Shown piece by piece: positions 28,351-28,802 of a stretch of DNA of 28,802 nucleotides. Source of the DNA: Welwitschia mirabilis (lineage: Eukaryota; Gnetophyta; Gnetopsida; Welwitschiales). The notes beneath the pieces are model-generated. The model made no database searches, was not told the origin of the DNA, and saw only the letters and a list, made by a program, of their open reading frames with translations. Location of the stretch: assembly GCA_051453625.1 (NCBI GenBank), contig JBOZIK010000001.1, positions 6,976,622 to 7,005,423 on the forward strand. Direction: 5' to 3'. Each line of letters begins with the position of its first letter. The stretch's first letter is position 1. A program made the position numbers and the translations under genes.

Positions 28351-28802
28351 ATGACATTAGAAGATGGAAAAGTCAACATCAACAAGTTGGATGGGATAGA
28401 CTTTAATTTATGGAATATGCAGATTGAGGACTATCTATACCAGAAGAAGTTGCATGAATCATTGTCAGGAAAGAAACCAGAAAATATGAAGAAGGAAGAT
28501 TGGGTTCTATTAGATCGCTAGATTCTTGAAGTGATCTGATTAACATTGTCACAAAACATTGCATTTAACATCATCAATGAGAAAACTACTCAGGGTTTGA
28601 TGAATACCTTATCATATGTGTATGAGAAAACTTCAACTCCAAACAGAGTATATTTAATGCATTAATTGTTTAATTTGAGGATGTTTAAAGATGCATCAGT
28701 TATAGAGCACATCAATTAATTCAATGATATCATAAATTAGTTGAGTTTAGTAAATATCACATTTAAGGCTAAAGTTAGAGCATTAATCTTGTTATTGTCA
28801 TT
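28351..28802 (+). pseudogene. Ty1/copia gag, running off the right edge
   Basis: The ATG at 28351 starts MTLEDGKVNINKLDGIDFNL, then WNMQIEDYLYQKKL, LSGKKPENMKKEDWVLLDR, a stop, LTLSQNIAFNI, EKTTQGLMNTLSYVYEKTST, NRVYLM, LFNLRMF and a final FKAKVRALILL. This is the gag N-terminal and UBN2 region of TNT1-like copia elements, all in one frame to the window end with no indel. Five stops break it: TAG 28519, TGA 28537, TAA 28663, TAA 28717, TAG 28738. Each can arise from CAG, CGA or CAA by one C to T change. This is a different copia family from the element at 2564-14533. Confidence 0.88.

Overview
The window is nuclear DNA of a land plant, most likely a gymnosperm (inferred). It is strongly AT-rich and made almost wholly of old, nested, heavily decayed retrotransposons of plant types: Ty3/gypsy, Ty1/copia with an extra ORF, and L1-like LINEs. 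One small island looks like a normal host gene, a receptor-like cytoplasmic kinase. I see no bacterial or organelle features, CRISPR, tRNA or rRNA. Family names rest on motif recognition in translated frames, not on a database search.

Left edge, 1-2558: the 5' end of a minus-strand Ty3/gypsy element (gag running off the edge, a decayed primer-binding site, and a probable LTR with a TATA box). It appears to be inserted into the 3' LTR of a second element. That host, 2564-14533 on the minus strand, is a large Ty1/copia element with a SIRE/Maximus-like layout: 5' LTR 13165-14533, tRNA-Met primer site 13151-13162, gag, protease, integrase, reverse transcriptase and RNase H down to about 8500, then an accessory ORF (6545-3169) carrying a domain like the 'putative plant transposon protein' family, a polypurine tract, and the start of the 3' LTR. 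A different ~1.25 kb LTR lies between RNase H and the accessory ORF (7061-8489).

14534-20560: a plus-strand LINE (end of ORF1, endonuclease, reverse transcriptase, zinc-finger tail). It is split by a solo LTR (16613-17858) that has perfect ATGAA target-site duplications and is the sister copy of the LTR at 7061.

20560-23500: the gene island. A minus-strand kinase gene (22635-21425) can be built from two exons and a 140-bp intron. Every catalytic motif is intact, but one in-frame TAA sits at codon 63, just before the glycine-rich loop.

23500-28050: two more decayed plus-strand LINE fragments. 28050-28802: the LTR, primer site and gag start of a second Ty1/copia element, running off the right edge.

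Nine N runs interrupt the sequence. All six runs of exactly 100 N have near-identical sequence on both sides, so contig ends appear to overlap without being merged, and the true locus is probably shorter than shown.
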